Source: Chlorops oryzae
Lineage: Eukaryota > Arthropoda > Insecta > Diptera > Chloropidae
Assembly: GCA_020466095.1 (NCBI GenBank)
Contig: CM035808.1
Location: forward strand, 27,116,151-27,180,150
DNA: 64,000 nt
Reading direction: 5' to 3'
The position numbers and the translations under genes are program-made. Below are positions 1 through 11,410 of the stretch, piece after piece. How positions within the stretch are numbered: the stretch's first letter is position 1; every line of letters starts with the position of its first letter. The notes below the pieces were generated by a model. It was not told where the DNA came from, made no database searches, and was given only the letters and a program-made list of their open reading frames with translations.

Positions 1-815
1 AACATGAATAGCCTGTATTGGTATGTGGTCAAGGGATCAATGAAATTATAGCCCATTCAAGCATATCTGGTAGAAGCATTATTCGAAAGTGATAATTTGC
101 AATCATTTGCCTTCCGTTTTTAAAGTGCTTTTCGTGGTTAGAAAATGAAAAGAGCTAACGCATTATGTCCATTTGTGACTTTGAAAACTGCCATTTTGCC
201 CCATTCATGGCCGCATTTGTGGATAGAGACAAAGGACAAAGCATGCTAAAAATAATCGTTGAAAGCTGTTTTCATTTGGCTGTTTCTATGCTTTTATAGC
301 CCCTCTCGGGTCTAATTACGAATTTCATCGTCGGCATCGTTGCAAATGTTTATGGGAGCCGAATGTTCGAACGTGGTCGCATAAGTCGGTCACGAAGACA
401 ATAAACATGAACGGTGAATGTCCCCCCAACTGAAGATGATGCCTCCTCGTGCACCTTTTGTTGAGTGATTGTATGCATAAACTGTTTACTTGCGTAGACG
501 TGTTAAATGCTACTAGACAGCTGAGGTGCTTAACTCAATTAGGTATCTTTAATATAGGTATTTCATATATTAAAGCATGTATGTATGTACCTATTCTATT
601 GTTGTTGAGTTGATGTGGAGCTTTGTTTTGCTTCATTAATAAGCTTCATTTAAGGTGAAGTTTGTTTTGACTTAGTTGATCGAGTTTGCTATAAAATGCT
701 TCATAAGAAAAGCTCTCAGTTGTGTTTGATTGAGCTATTATATGAGCAACTCAGTTTATATAATATGTTCATTGCCTGAATGATACGGAAGGTAGGTTCC
801 AAACCGTGGAGCTGA
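1..815. other. Intergenic, nothing recognised
   Basis: AT-rich sequence with no open frame of useful length, no tRNA-like box pair and no inverted repeat that I can see. It ends where the repeat-armed element at 816 begins. Confidence 0.5.
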
Positions 816-1925
816 CCCAAGCAGCAAAATAGAGCGATTCGACCAGCAGCAAGTCGAATCGACCTATTTTGGTTGAAAATACCCTATTTTTGACCTATTT
901 TCCGGCCTTAAATATGACCTAACTTAAAAGTCCGTTTCGAAGGTCCAAATTACCTCTATTCTACCTATTTCATGACTTCAAAGTCGCTTCGACTTCCAAG
1001 TCGATTTTTGGTCGAAAATAGGTAAAAAATTCCCTATTGAGTGACTTAAAATTGACTTAACTTTGAATTCCAAATTAGGTAATTTTTCAAGGCAAACAGA
1101 CCAATTTTTTGACTAAAATTCGACTTTAAAGTCCGTTTGACTTATAGGGCGAAATAGGGTCAAAAGTTGACTTATTTTGTTGCATGCTTCGACTTCAAAG
1201 TCGAGCGGACTTGATTTTTGGACTTCATAGTCGGTTTGACTTTAAAGTCGAAATAGGTCAAAATAGGTCGAGCTCCGCCATGTTTTTCGAATAACAAATT
1301 GAGAATTATTCTTCTGCATATGTTTTTTCTTTAAGAAAAACAATTTTTTTCAAGCAATATTTATTTAATTTCCATCAATGAGAAAGCCCCTTAAAAATGA
1401 AGAAGTAGAAGGAACACTTTCCCGAAAAATCTCAGCGGGCATATGTTTTTGGGACTTATTAAGCGCAAAATAATTTTTAATGAAGTCTATATTTTATTTA
1501 TTATTTATTTCTTAAGACACACGAAGAAGAAAATCTCTCGTTCATTTCTGCTTTCGAGTAATACGAATGACTGAGTAAGATATTATGTATTTATATCTTT
1601 CTCTGTTACTCTCTCTCTCACTTTTTTCGTTTCCTTTTACGTTCTCTTTCGTTTTACTCATAAGTCCAATTAGGTCGAAAATTGGTCATTGCGACTTCTT
1701 TTCGACTAATATTAGGTAAACGGACTTCTTTTCGCCCTGACTTTGAAGTCGAAATGCCCTATTATGACCTATTATTACCGCCAATCGACTTCCAATCTAT
1801 TCCCCACTTACGTCGACTCGACGTCGAATCGACGTAATTTCGACCTATTTAGGTTAGGTCAAGTAAATATTCTGACCTAATATAGGTAAGAATTTACCAA
1901 TTTTCGACCTATTTTGCTACTTGGG
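816..1925. mobile_element. Foldback-like element with GACCTA/TAGGTC repeat arms
   Basis: The ends are inverted copies of one another: CCCAAGCAGCAAAATAG at the left and, read on the other strand, CCCAAGTAGCAAAATAGG at the right. Both arms (about 816-1275 and 1660-1925) consist almost wholly of variants of GACCTATTTT, GACTTCAAAGTCGA and GTCGAAATAGG in alternating orientation. The centre (about 1280-1655) is ordinary AT-rich sequence. No coding capacity is visible. I could not find a convincing target-site duplication next to either end, so the superfamily is unresolved. It is most likely a non-autonomous DNA transposon with expanded subterminal repeats. Confidence 0.6.
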
Positions 1926-4900
1926 GAAAGTCTAAATCCAGAAAAGAACGCATCGATTGATGATTAAAAATTTATTTTCAAAGAAATAGCCTCTTTTTAT
2001 TTGTCAAATCCTTGGATTTTGTTGACTTTTATAAATTTAAAGCATACTTTATGGAGTAAAATTTTTTTAAACTCTCATAAAGTTAAGATTCAAATCGATT
2101 TTTAACTTCAATATGCATTTTTTTGAAGTTAGCAACGCGGTTTGAAATTCAACTTCACTCAAATGTTGGTAAGGTAAATTTTTGCCCCATAAAGAACGCT
2201 TTAAATTTATAAAAGCTAACAAAATCCGAGTCCTGTTGATGATATTTAATTCAAAATGGAACATTTTCTTAAAAAATTTGTTGTACGAAGAAGGCAATAG
2301 GCAATTCAACCATAAAACTTTCATATATTTAGTTGATCATCAAACATTCATGCTGATGTCAGGCAGCTATTAGCTGCTAGGCAGCCTCGAAATTTATAGC
2401 TACAATGGATGATAGCTTTAAATAATTTAATATTTATATTCCATGCCTCAGTTCACAGTCCAGACTATCTTTAATGCATCGGAAGATTGCTCTTCTCATC
2501 TGCCGTTCCTTCCCAGAATCTCTCGTATAATCTAATGCATTCCAATTGCATATCAGGCAAGACAAACTTCTGCCCATTTTCCTGAACCGCTTTAAAATTA
2601 AAATTTCATCATTCTTTTATTGAGGTTGAAAGTTTAGTTTTATTCAACTTTATTATTTGTGATGTTAATTACTGAAATGAAATTCGTTTGTCAAGGACTA
2701 ACCTACAAAAGACGATGAGCTTTCTACTTTTAAAAACTAAGCACATTAAACCTGTACGAAATGTCGACTTAATTTATGATTTTGAAACTTAATTGCAACA
2801 TTTCTCTGGTTCGAGGTCTTGGACTTCACCATAGCATTGAGGTCACGTACTCGTATTCAACTTACAAAGCCCAAAGGCAACATAATACCAACAATATACG
2901 TACATATAAATATACGTACTTATATGTATAGCATGCAGTATGACCTCGGTATTTCAGAGTAAAAAGAGCAAAAATGATTTATAAGAAATACTCAGCTTAA
3001 AGTTTATCACATCGAAACTTTTGCCCAGTCATAAAATAACATATAAAAATGATTGCGAACGGGACATTTGTATGAGCGCTCACCGAATTTATATTTGAAC
3101 GTGCGCATTGTGCTTCACACAGAGTAGGATAAACAAAAAGTGAAAATAAAAATAGAAAAAAAATAAATAAATAAAATTAAATAAGTAAAAGAAATCCATA
3201 GCCCAGGGACCACCGATTTTATTGGCATCGTTCTCCGAAATCACATACGCACAATTGCAGAGACGATGTCACAAATTGAGGACAAGCGCATTTTGGGCCT
3301 CCGGTTGTTCGTTCAGAGCATACAATAAAATTCAGAAGCCTAAAATTTTTTTTTATTAAAGCTTTTATCCGAGCCATCGACCATTAAACTTTACTTCCCA
3401 CATACATGTTTACATACAGTAGGTACATGTTCGTGCATGTGTAGCGCAGAGTAAAGACTTTACAGCAATGAAATGAGGCTATTGCTATAGCCACCACCCA
3501 TCGAGAGAGGCATTCCAATGGACATACCATCCGATGGAATAATGTAGCTACTATGTTCATGCGAATAAGGTACAATTCACTCCAATTAGGAGCACAGTTT
3601 GTGTGGCATGTAGCCAGATAACCAGTTGGTGACCAAGTCCGTGAGCAAATTAGGAAATCAGCAGGACGCTCACGTTGCGCTTACCAGACATTTCAATGAT
3701 CCAGTATTACAACAGATTGAATTATTTTTAGCGCATATTTTATGTTCGAGATTATAAAAGATTCATGCACAAAATACGTACTTACCCATTCAAAATTCAA
3801 TAAGTTCGCATATGTGTGAGTGTGCGATTCCGTTTCCATATAAATGTTGTGCACGATCTTTCTTCGCAGCGTCTTTGACCTTTTTTTTTTGCGTGTTCCA
3901 GAATTTACGAGTATCTATTTACATATAAAGCATTGGATTACGAAACTTGCATGAATTTCATGACTCATTAAAATTAAATATTAATTCAAAAAGTCTTACC
4001 AAAACAATATAGCATATCAGTTTTAATAAAATTAATTATTTCTTAAGTAAAAAAAATTTCTATATTTCGTCGTATCGCCCTCTTTTAATTAAACATTGGA
4101 TTCTTCAATTGAGTGCACTAAGTTGAACCGCATCAATAAGCTGGCATCCTCGGCCCACTAAGGACACTACGTGCCACTAACGATTAGAAATGTCAAGCCA
4201 GCCAATAGGTTGACTCAAAAGCAAAACTCCCTACCAACAAAAAACCTACTAATCACACCACGTTTTAAAGGGGATAACTACAATCAATTAAGTAGATCTT
4301 TAGGTAAAAAATGTCAGCCCAAAAAATTTCTATCAACTGCCTAAAAGTCCTTAAAGTCCCACGTTCACTTTTCAATTCATGAATTGTTTTAAGCAATCCA
4401 GAAAAAAAATATAATAAGTACGTAGGTACAAAATAATATTTTTTGAATATATTTTTGGAATATCTTAATTAAAACTCCGTCTAGGCTGAAAGATGAATGA
4501 TCTGCCATGTTAGTGGAATGGTTTAGATGTGGTATTTTTGCATAGAACTTCCTTTGCTCATTTAGGTTTTATTGATTCGTAATCAACAAATTAATGGTGT
4601 GTCACCTCAAAAAAGAGGAAAAAAGTTCCCTCCCGTCGATGCTGTGCAAAAGAAGAAAAATGCTCAACCGCGTAATCATTGATTAATCGTATTCACTAAG
4701 TGCACAGATGCTCATTGGATTTCCCTAATAACAGCTTACTTTGGTTCCATTGAAGCCAATTTCATTAAAAATGATCGGTAATCATTTATCTTTTTCTGAA
4801 GCTTGTCGGTCTGTGTGTGTGTGTGTGAGTGTGTGTGTGTGTAGTTCTATTCCAAACGATTGGATATCACGGCTTACTTGCTTATTTATTTTTCTGCAAA

Positions 4901-6300
4901 TTCACTTTTATTTGCTTAAGACATCAGTAAAGGATGTTAAGTTGCAAGTATTCAAATCAATGAACGGCAATTAAGGTTGCTTTAGCTAGATGAGCTTGAT
5001 TACACTACAGAGCCACTCAGACCAAGCCTACTATTGTTCACAGAAATCCTTCAACAATTTTTGGTATCAGAAATAATTTGAAAAAACTTTTTTAGCTACG
5101 CCTATTTTTGATTATTCTTAATTACTTTAAGGTCTTTTAAGGTCCTTATGCTGAATTTCGTCAATGTAGCTCAACTTCTACAACAAAATAACTGCGTAAA
5201 GACGGACAAACAGACAGACATACTCCGTCAGATATAAATAAATCCAGTCTGCTGACCATTTGTATAAACATTTCGTATTGCCTGTCTAGAGGACTTCGGT
5301 ACTTAAGATGCGGGTGGATAAACCCACAATAGCCTCGACACTGGGTGCTTTGGGTGTAAAAAACTTTGAGAATATTTATGCACGAATATATGCAACACGC
5401 AATATATTTCTCAAATGTACGTAGTGCGGTCGATAGGATCACGCAACATCTTTGCGCTTTAAAAGCAAATATTTTTTTTTTATTTAATACATTTTGATAC
5501 TTTCTCCCTTAAATTAGCACGCAGAATTATATATGTATCTAAATATTAAAATCGAAAATTTAGTTTTCCATCGTTTGAAGTTGGTTAGAAAATCGTTTAA
5601 AAGAATATTTAGTTTCGATCAAATGGGTTTCCTTTCAAATCGCTGCATCCTCTTAACTCATTTGAATATTGATTAGGATAAATCTAGTCAATAAGTTTAT
5701 TAATGAGCTTCGCAGCTAGGCGAAGAATATCAAAAGAATCTTAAGTGCCATGAAACCATTACCATCGCATTTCCTTTAGTAATACTTTTAGAGCGAAAAT
5801 AATCATTTGTATCATTAAATGAAATGCTACTTTGCTTCATTTCCATCAAATTCCTTTTCGAAATTCAATTGAGCTCAGGAGAAGTTATTGGGAAATTCGA
5901 ATTTATGAAATGTACGCATTCAAAAGGAATAAGCCATCGTGATTCATGATCTTTTCTAGAGAATATTATATGAAAAAGAAATGCTTTATAAACATAATTA
6001 AGAAATGCTTTTAACTTAGTTTTTCTTTTTGAAATAAAACAAAATTGGATTTCGGTTGTCCATTGGACAGCTTTAAATTTTTTTTTTTGCAGTTCCGAAA
6101 AAATTTTTTAGCAAAAAAAGCCATAAAATCAAAATTGAAGAGAAATATTGAAATTGAAAATACGAAGGCATCATCGATTTTTGTCGATACGTTTAAAAAA
6201 TTTAAATCACTTTTATACAAGCAATTGTGAAATCGAATGTATGGCAGAAAAATCATAAATTTACGAATTGAATTCATTTTTCTCAGAAAAAAAAAGAAAA
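1926..6300. other. Intergenic, no supported gene
   Basis: About 4.4 kb of AT-rich DNA. All open frames are short and run through homopolymers or simple repeats. The only distinct item is a (TG)n tract at 4811-4842. No RNA gene or transposon end is recognised. Confidence 0.5.
4811..4842. repeat. (TG)n microsatellite
   Basis: An almost pure run of TG dinucleotides, interrupted once by TGAG. Confidence 0.9.
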
Positions 6301-6380
6301 AAAAGTAAAAAGCAAACGGTCAAGCCCGACTTTGAAATCCCAGCGTCCCGACATTATGGGCACTATGTTTTGCTTCTCTA

Positions 6381-7160
6381 TTTGTGGGCGTGGCAGTGGG
6401 AGGGCAACTAAATTATTTCCCTACATTTCATTCGTTGGTGAACCTATGTTGCGAATTTGGCTTCTAGCCTTCTACTTGGAATTACGAAAAATCTTTATTT
6501 GTGGGGTTGGAGTGGGCGGGCCACAAAAAATTTTTTCCTGCACCTTTCATTCGCCTTGGTAACATGTTGCGAATTCGAAGTTCTAGCCTTTTACTTCGGA
6601 AGTTACAAAAATCTTCATTTGTGGGCGTGGCAGAGGGCGGGCTACATAAATTTTTTTTCCTACACCTTTCATTTGCCTTGGTCAACCTATGCTGGAATTT
6701 GAAGCTTCACGCCTTTTACTTCGGAAGTTATGAAAATTCTCTATTTGTGGGCGTGGCAGTGGGCGGGCTACATAAATTTTTGTTCCTACCCTTTATTTGC
6801 CTTGGTCAACCTATGCTGCGAATTGAAGCTTCTACGCCTTTTCTTCGGAAGTTATGAAAATTCCTATTTGTGGGCGGGCAGTGGGCGGGCTACTAAATTT
6901 TTGTTCCTCACCTTTATTTGCCTTGGTCAACCTATGGGAAAATTTGAAGCTTCTACGCCGTTTACTTCGGAAGTTACGATAAACCTTATTTTTGGGCTAT
7001 TTGTGGGCGTGGCTCGAGGAGGGCGGCGTCCATTTTTTGCCAAAAAATGTCTCTTTTCGTAGTTTACCAGCACACCAAATATCAATGGAATGTGTTGAGT
7101 TTCGCAAGTTACAAGCATTTTATTGAAAACACAAAAAATTCATTTGTGGGCGTGGGCAGT
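6381..7160 (+). repeat. Tandem array of ~120-bp units inside the mini-me-like element
   Basis: Seven occurrences of TTTGTGGGCGTGG or close variants, spaced 117, 120, 126, 123, 133 and 143 bp. Between them recur CCTTGGTCAACCTATG, GAAGCTTCTACGCC and TTCGGAAGTTA. The later units are the more diverged. Confidence 0.85.
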
Positions 7161-7257
7161 GGGCGGATGTCTCCCATTTTTATTAGGATCACACTCGGTT
7201 CCCGATATACCTGTGTGCCAAATTTCGACTTGATTGGTCCATTTGGAGGAACCGACC

Positions 7258-7326
7258 ACGGACGGACGGGACAGACGGACGGACGGACGACGGACAGACG
7301 GACAGACGGACAGACGGACAGACGGA
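7258..7326. repeat. (GGAC/AGAC)n microsatellite
   Basis: Runs of GGAC and AGAC tetranucleotides. This is the GTCY microsatellite typical of mini-me elements, and the smaller counterpart of the array at 53640-53950. Confidence 0.9.
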
Positions 7327-7450
7327 AGAAATTCTAAATCGATTAGTTTTTGATCCTGTCATTTCTATAATATTTTTCTTATCTCCGGAGCTTAATTCTC
7401 CCGAAAGATTTGCACAAAACTAATATACCCCGCTTACGCTGGGTATAAAA

Positions 7451-10343
7451 AGAAAAAAAAAATCAAATCACAGAGATAAGTGCTTTGAAGTTGCTTCAAT
7501 AAATTGCATTTATTTAGAGAAAAGCTCAAATAGGGGACGATGCTATCCCTCTGCTGATAGGCAGCTTAAATGTGTTGCCCTCAAAGGGGCAGTGACCTCA
7601 ACTATTCCTAACCTAACAAGAGAAGAGTTCGAATTTCTGACACAAAAATGATGAAGCTCACATTTTAAGCTTTTGTGGCTTTTAGGCCGAGGGACATCGC
7701 ACAGTGGGATTTCGAGTGAACAAATCCTAATTCTCGATGATGTAATGATGAAGTTTTGTTGGGTAGTATTTCAATAAGAAGAATGTATAATTAGTAGTTC
7801 CAGAAAATAATATTTGATATGCAAAAACTGGGGCCGAAGTCAAAAAATTATTTTGCAAAGAAAAAATATCAAATTTTCGTTTCATTTTGGAACATAACAA
7901 TGGGATTCATTAAGTTTTATAAGTTTTACAAGATAGACAATTTTACAAAATTGTTAGGACATGATTTGTCAAAATTTTTATGAAAATTTTTATTGAGATC
8001 TGACAAATTTTCTCATTGATTTTAGGTTCGAAAATCGTGATAACCTCTTTCGTAGAACTGAAGGTAGCCATACACGTTCCGTCAAGACAAACCAATGTAA
8101 GGTTTTTTCGTTATATCGATTTATTTGCGAAATCGTGCACTTTTGAAGAATTTTTTCAAAAAGCCCGCCACAAAATTGTTCATGAAAAGCAATACGGAAC
8201 CGCTTGATTGAAATCCTTTTCAAGAATACCATTTTCTAAAGGATGGTCACATAAATTATTGAAAAATCACTTCATTATTCATAAGTAATTAAAATATTTT
8301 TAGGTGCTATCCTTTCGCTTCTTAAAATAATATATCCTGCCGATCTTACAAAATATTTCGTTTCATTTTGTTCAAATGAAAATTATATCTTTTTGCAACG
8401 GAAATTACTCAATTCTTTTTTCGTAAACGACCCATTGAACTTGAAACTTGTTGCTACCTTTGTTTGAGGAACATAATTAGGAATCAACGAACTTGAAATA
8501 TTTTCACAAAACAAACAAAAAAAAAAAACAAGAAAGTAAAATTTCGCACAGACCGAAAGTCCTTCGCAACCAACGCAAAAACATACACTCAGTTATTATC
8601 CTGAAGGCATTTTGTGCTGATGGTTTTTTTTTCGTCCAATTTATTTTTGCACGAAACTCATTGGGCGAATTTATTTCCCTAAATTATGAAGACGGGCATA
8701 CATAGAAATTCTTCCATTCGCCGAGTTATTTAATATGCCGAATCGCTGTCGGACTGTCGGGTTGGCAGTGAGCAGATCCTTGAATAATTCCATTTCCTGT
8801 TTCCATCACGGCTAAGCCTTTTCATGCTGCTACGAAAGCAGGTTAGATAGTGACTTATCTACGCAATGCTCTGAGCCAAAGATTATTAAAGTGGTGCTGG
8901 CTCTAATGCTCTTATTTATTCTACTAAAGACGCTATTTATCTTGATAAAGCTTTGCTAGCGATTTCATTTCGTAGAATATAAGAGTTCTTTGATACATAC
9001 TTTCCTTTTTGGGTGCCGGTCATGTTTTGATATTATCTTTTTCTTTGGCTTATTTCATCTCTGTCAACACGCCGAAGGAGTAACATTTATCTTCCTATCA
9101 TTTATTATGACTAAAAATTGAGTGCGTCGACTTCAAAAGGGAATGACTAACATCTTCTTTTGTTCCGTAAAGAGAAGATGAGAAATCAATAAATTTATAA
9201 GACTGCAAAATTCATAGTCATACATCCTAGAAGAAAGTAGAAAGCTGACATTTGGCTTGTCTATTTCGTTGCCGCCTACAAATTGTCCAAAGAGTTCCTG
9301 ATAATATGGCGGAACCTTCTTTATGCTTCATTTTGTGAGAGTGAAAGGACAAGGCGCTCACTAAGGACTATTGGCATGTTAAAGTTTTTAAGCTTTATAT
9401 ACCAATATTTTTTTTTTTTTTCATACAGACAGAAGGAAGTAGAAAATCTTAAGTTCCAAGTTCTGGTGGTACTCCTTGTCATGCTTATCAAAATTCTATC
9501 ACTGAATTGGCTAATCTTGGATAGGATTATCAAATTCGTAGGAGGGTAGGCAAACGATGGACTAGAATAAATTTCCTTTGAATAACAAAAGCTAAAGCTA
9601 TCGATTTTATTAAGTAGTTTTATTTGAGCTAAGTGCTCAATTCAAGGAAATTATTTATGTCCGCTGCAAAAAAAAAAGTGAATGCTCATTCAATAAAATT
9701 GATTACAGTTCCATAGCACTCAGAAAGCAATCAATATTTCTGAGAGATCCTATCAGTTTAGGACATCGAGAACTATTTTGCTTTAATACATATCATTGTA
9801 TTTCGATGTTGAAGTTCAAGAAAAGATAATCATTGGAATTGTTTTTAATTTATCTCCACCAATCAAATTTTTCGAAAGAGAATAAACTTGGATGAACACA
9901 GAAAAAGGGTCAATCGAACAATTTCGTATTGCATATACTCCCAGAAATTGACTGGTTTGGAGCTATGGCTCATGTCGACGACTGTACACCGCAAATATTA
10001 ACTAAATTGCTTTATTGAATGAACATAAATTGCCGACTTACCTTACAGTAACAAAGAAAAAAAAAAAAAAAACAACTGAACGTGGAATTCCAATGAATGA
10101 GCCGTACGCAGCACGTTTCAGACAATCTTTAAACTCGTAATTCTTTAATCGTATTACTTGGATCTTGCGGTTAACGGCAAATTGTGTTGGGGAATTGTGT
10201 CCACAACCCTTTCGTGAATTTAAGAGCTGCCTTAATAGACATTCCAGAGGATGAAATCCGCTTAGGTTAAAGAATTCGAGAAAAAGGAATATTATTCCGA
10301 CACTAAATAACAATAAATTCCTATCTTATCTAATACACTTAAG
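7451..10343. other. Intergenic, no supported gene
   Basis: AT-rich DNA between two mobile elements. No frame has convincing protein character, and no tRNA-like promoter or inverted repeat was recognised. Confidence 0.45.
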
Positions 10344-10351
10344 AACTGTTC

Positions 10352-11402
10352 TAGGGCTATAAAAATTATTCGAATAGTTCGAATGTTCGAATTCTCGAAC
10401 TTTCGAATCTCGATTTTATGTACGATTCTCAATCGAATAGCACTATTCGAATAGTTGACATACTGCGATTATTCGAATAGTTGTTAGAATTCGAATGTTC
10501 GGATTCGTTCAAAATCGAATGATCGAAGCAACCGGCACTTGTCATGACAATATGCACTGAGTAAGAATTTTAAAATTTTATTCTTTGCTAAAATGAATTC
10601 TAAAAAAGCAAAGAAGTTTACATCGGCTAAGCCGATTGCACATATACCTTTTCCTCAGCCTAAAATATGTTAAAACATTAACCTAACAAAAATTCCTGCC
10701 GTTTTTGCTGTTCTAGCTTGGTTATCTCGCTACACCTTATCTGTGCTTCGATTTAGCTTCAAAAACTCGAAATTATTATTAAGCACAATATTTTCGCGAA
10801 TGGTGGCCATGGTCGAATTTTAACCGTTAGAGGATATTTTGTCTAGCTGCGAAATACTCCATTCAAAATAGTGAAAATCAAATTTTTGCGAATTTCGCGA
10901 ATGGTGGTCATGGTCAAATTTTAACCGTTAGAGGATATTTTGTCTAGCTGCGAAATACTCCATTCAAAATAGTGAATATCAAATTTTTGCGAATTTCGCG
11001 AATGGTGGTCATGGTAAAATTTTAACCGTTAGAGGACATTTTGTCTAGCTGCGAGATACTCCATTCAAAATAGTGAAAATCAAATTTTTGCGAATTTCGC
11101 GAATGGTGGTCATGGTCAAATTTTAACCGTTAGAGGACATTTTGTCTAGCTGCGAAATACTCCATTCAAAATAGTGAATATCAAATTTTTGCGAATTTCG
11201 CGATTGGTGGTCATGGTCAAATTTTTAGAATTCGAAACATTCGAATAGTCAGAAGCGACTATTCGAATAGTTGCTTTCTTCCGACTATTCGAATATTCGA
11301 CGGAGAACGAATATTCGAATACAGAAAATCGAACTTAACTATTCGAATAAAATCGTGCTCGAATAAATCGAGCATTCGAATGTCCGAATGTTAAGAGCTC
11401 TA
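10352..11402. mobile_element. hAT-type non-autonomous element with TTCGAAT arms, 8-bp TSD
   Basis: The element is flanked on both sides by the 8-bp direct repeat AACTGTTC (10344-10351 and 11403-11410), the target-duplication length of the hAT superfamily. It begins TAGGGCT and its other end, read inverted, begins TAGAGCT. Both arms (about 10366-10530 and 11225-11395) are packed with the palindromic motif ATTCGAAT. The centre holds about four tandem copies of a 101-bp unit. No transposase-like frame is visible, so mobility would depend on another hAT copy. Confidence 0.85.
10801..11225. repeat. 101-bp tandem repeat (about 4 units)
   Basis: The segment TGGTGGTCATGGTCAAATTT recurs at 10801 (variant), 10902, 11003, 11104 and 11205, an exact 101-bp spacing. 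Each unit includes TTTTAACCGTTAGAGGA and TTTGTCTAGCTGCGA. The copies are nearly identical, which points to recent amplification inside the hAT element. Confidence 0.95.
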
Positions 11403-11410
11403 AACTGTTC

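Larger units (their letters stand above)
6301..7450 (+). mobile_element. mini-me / Helentron-like non-autonomous element
   Basis: The left end carries GGTCAAGCCCGACTTTGAAA, shared in diverged form with the element at 53280. The body is a tandem array of units of about 117-143 bp, each containing TTTGTGGGCGTGGCAGTGGG; units begin near 6381, 6498, 6618, 6744, 6867, 7000 and 7143. A GGAC/AGAC microsatellite follows (about 7258-7326), then a 3' hairpin formed by ATACCCC and GGGTAT with tail GGGTATAAAAAG. The GTCY-type microsatellite is the hallmark of dipteran mini-me elements, now grouped with Helentron-associated elements. It has no coding capacity; the short frames across it are translations of the repeat unit. 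Confidence 0.75.

Noticed and set aside
6332..7337. Overlapping frames of up to 118 codons with repeated FVGVA-GG motifs
   Set aside because: They are translations of the 120-bp tandem unit in the mini-me-like element, in several phases at once.
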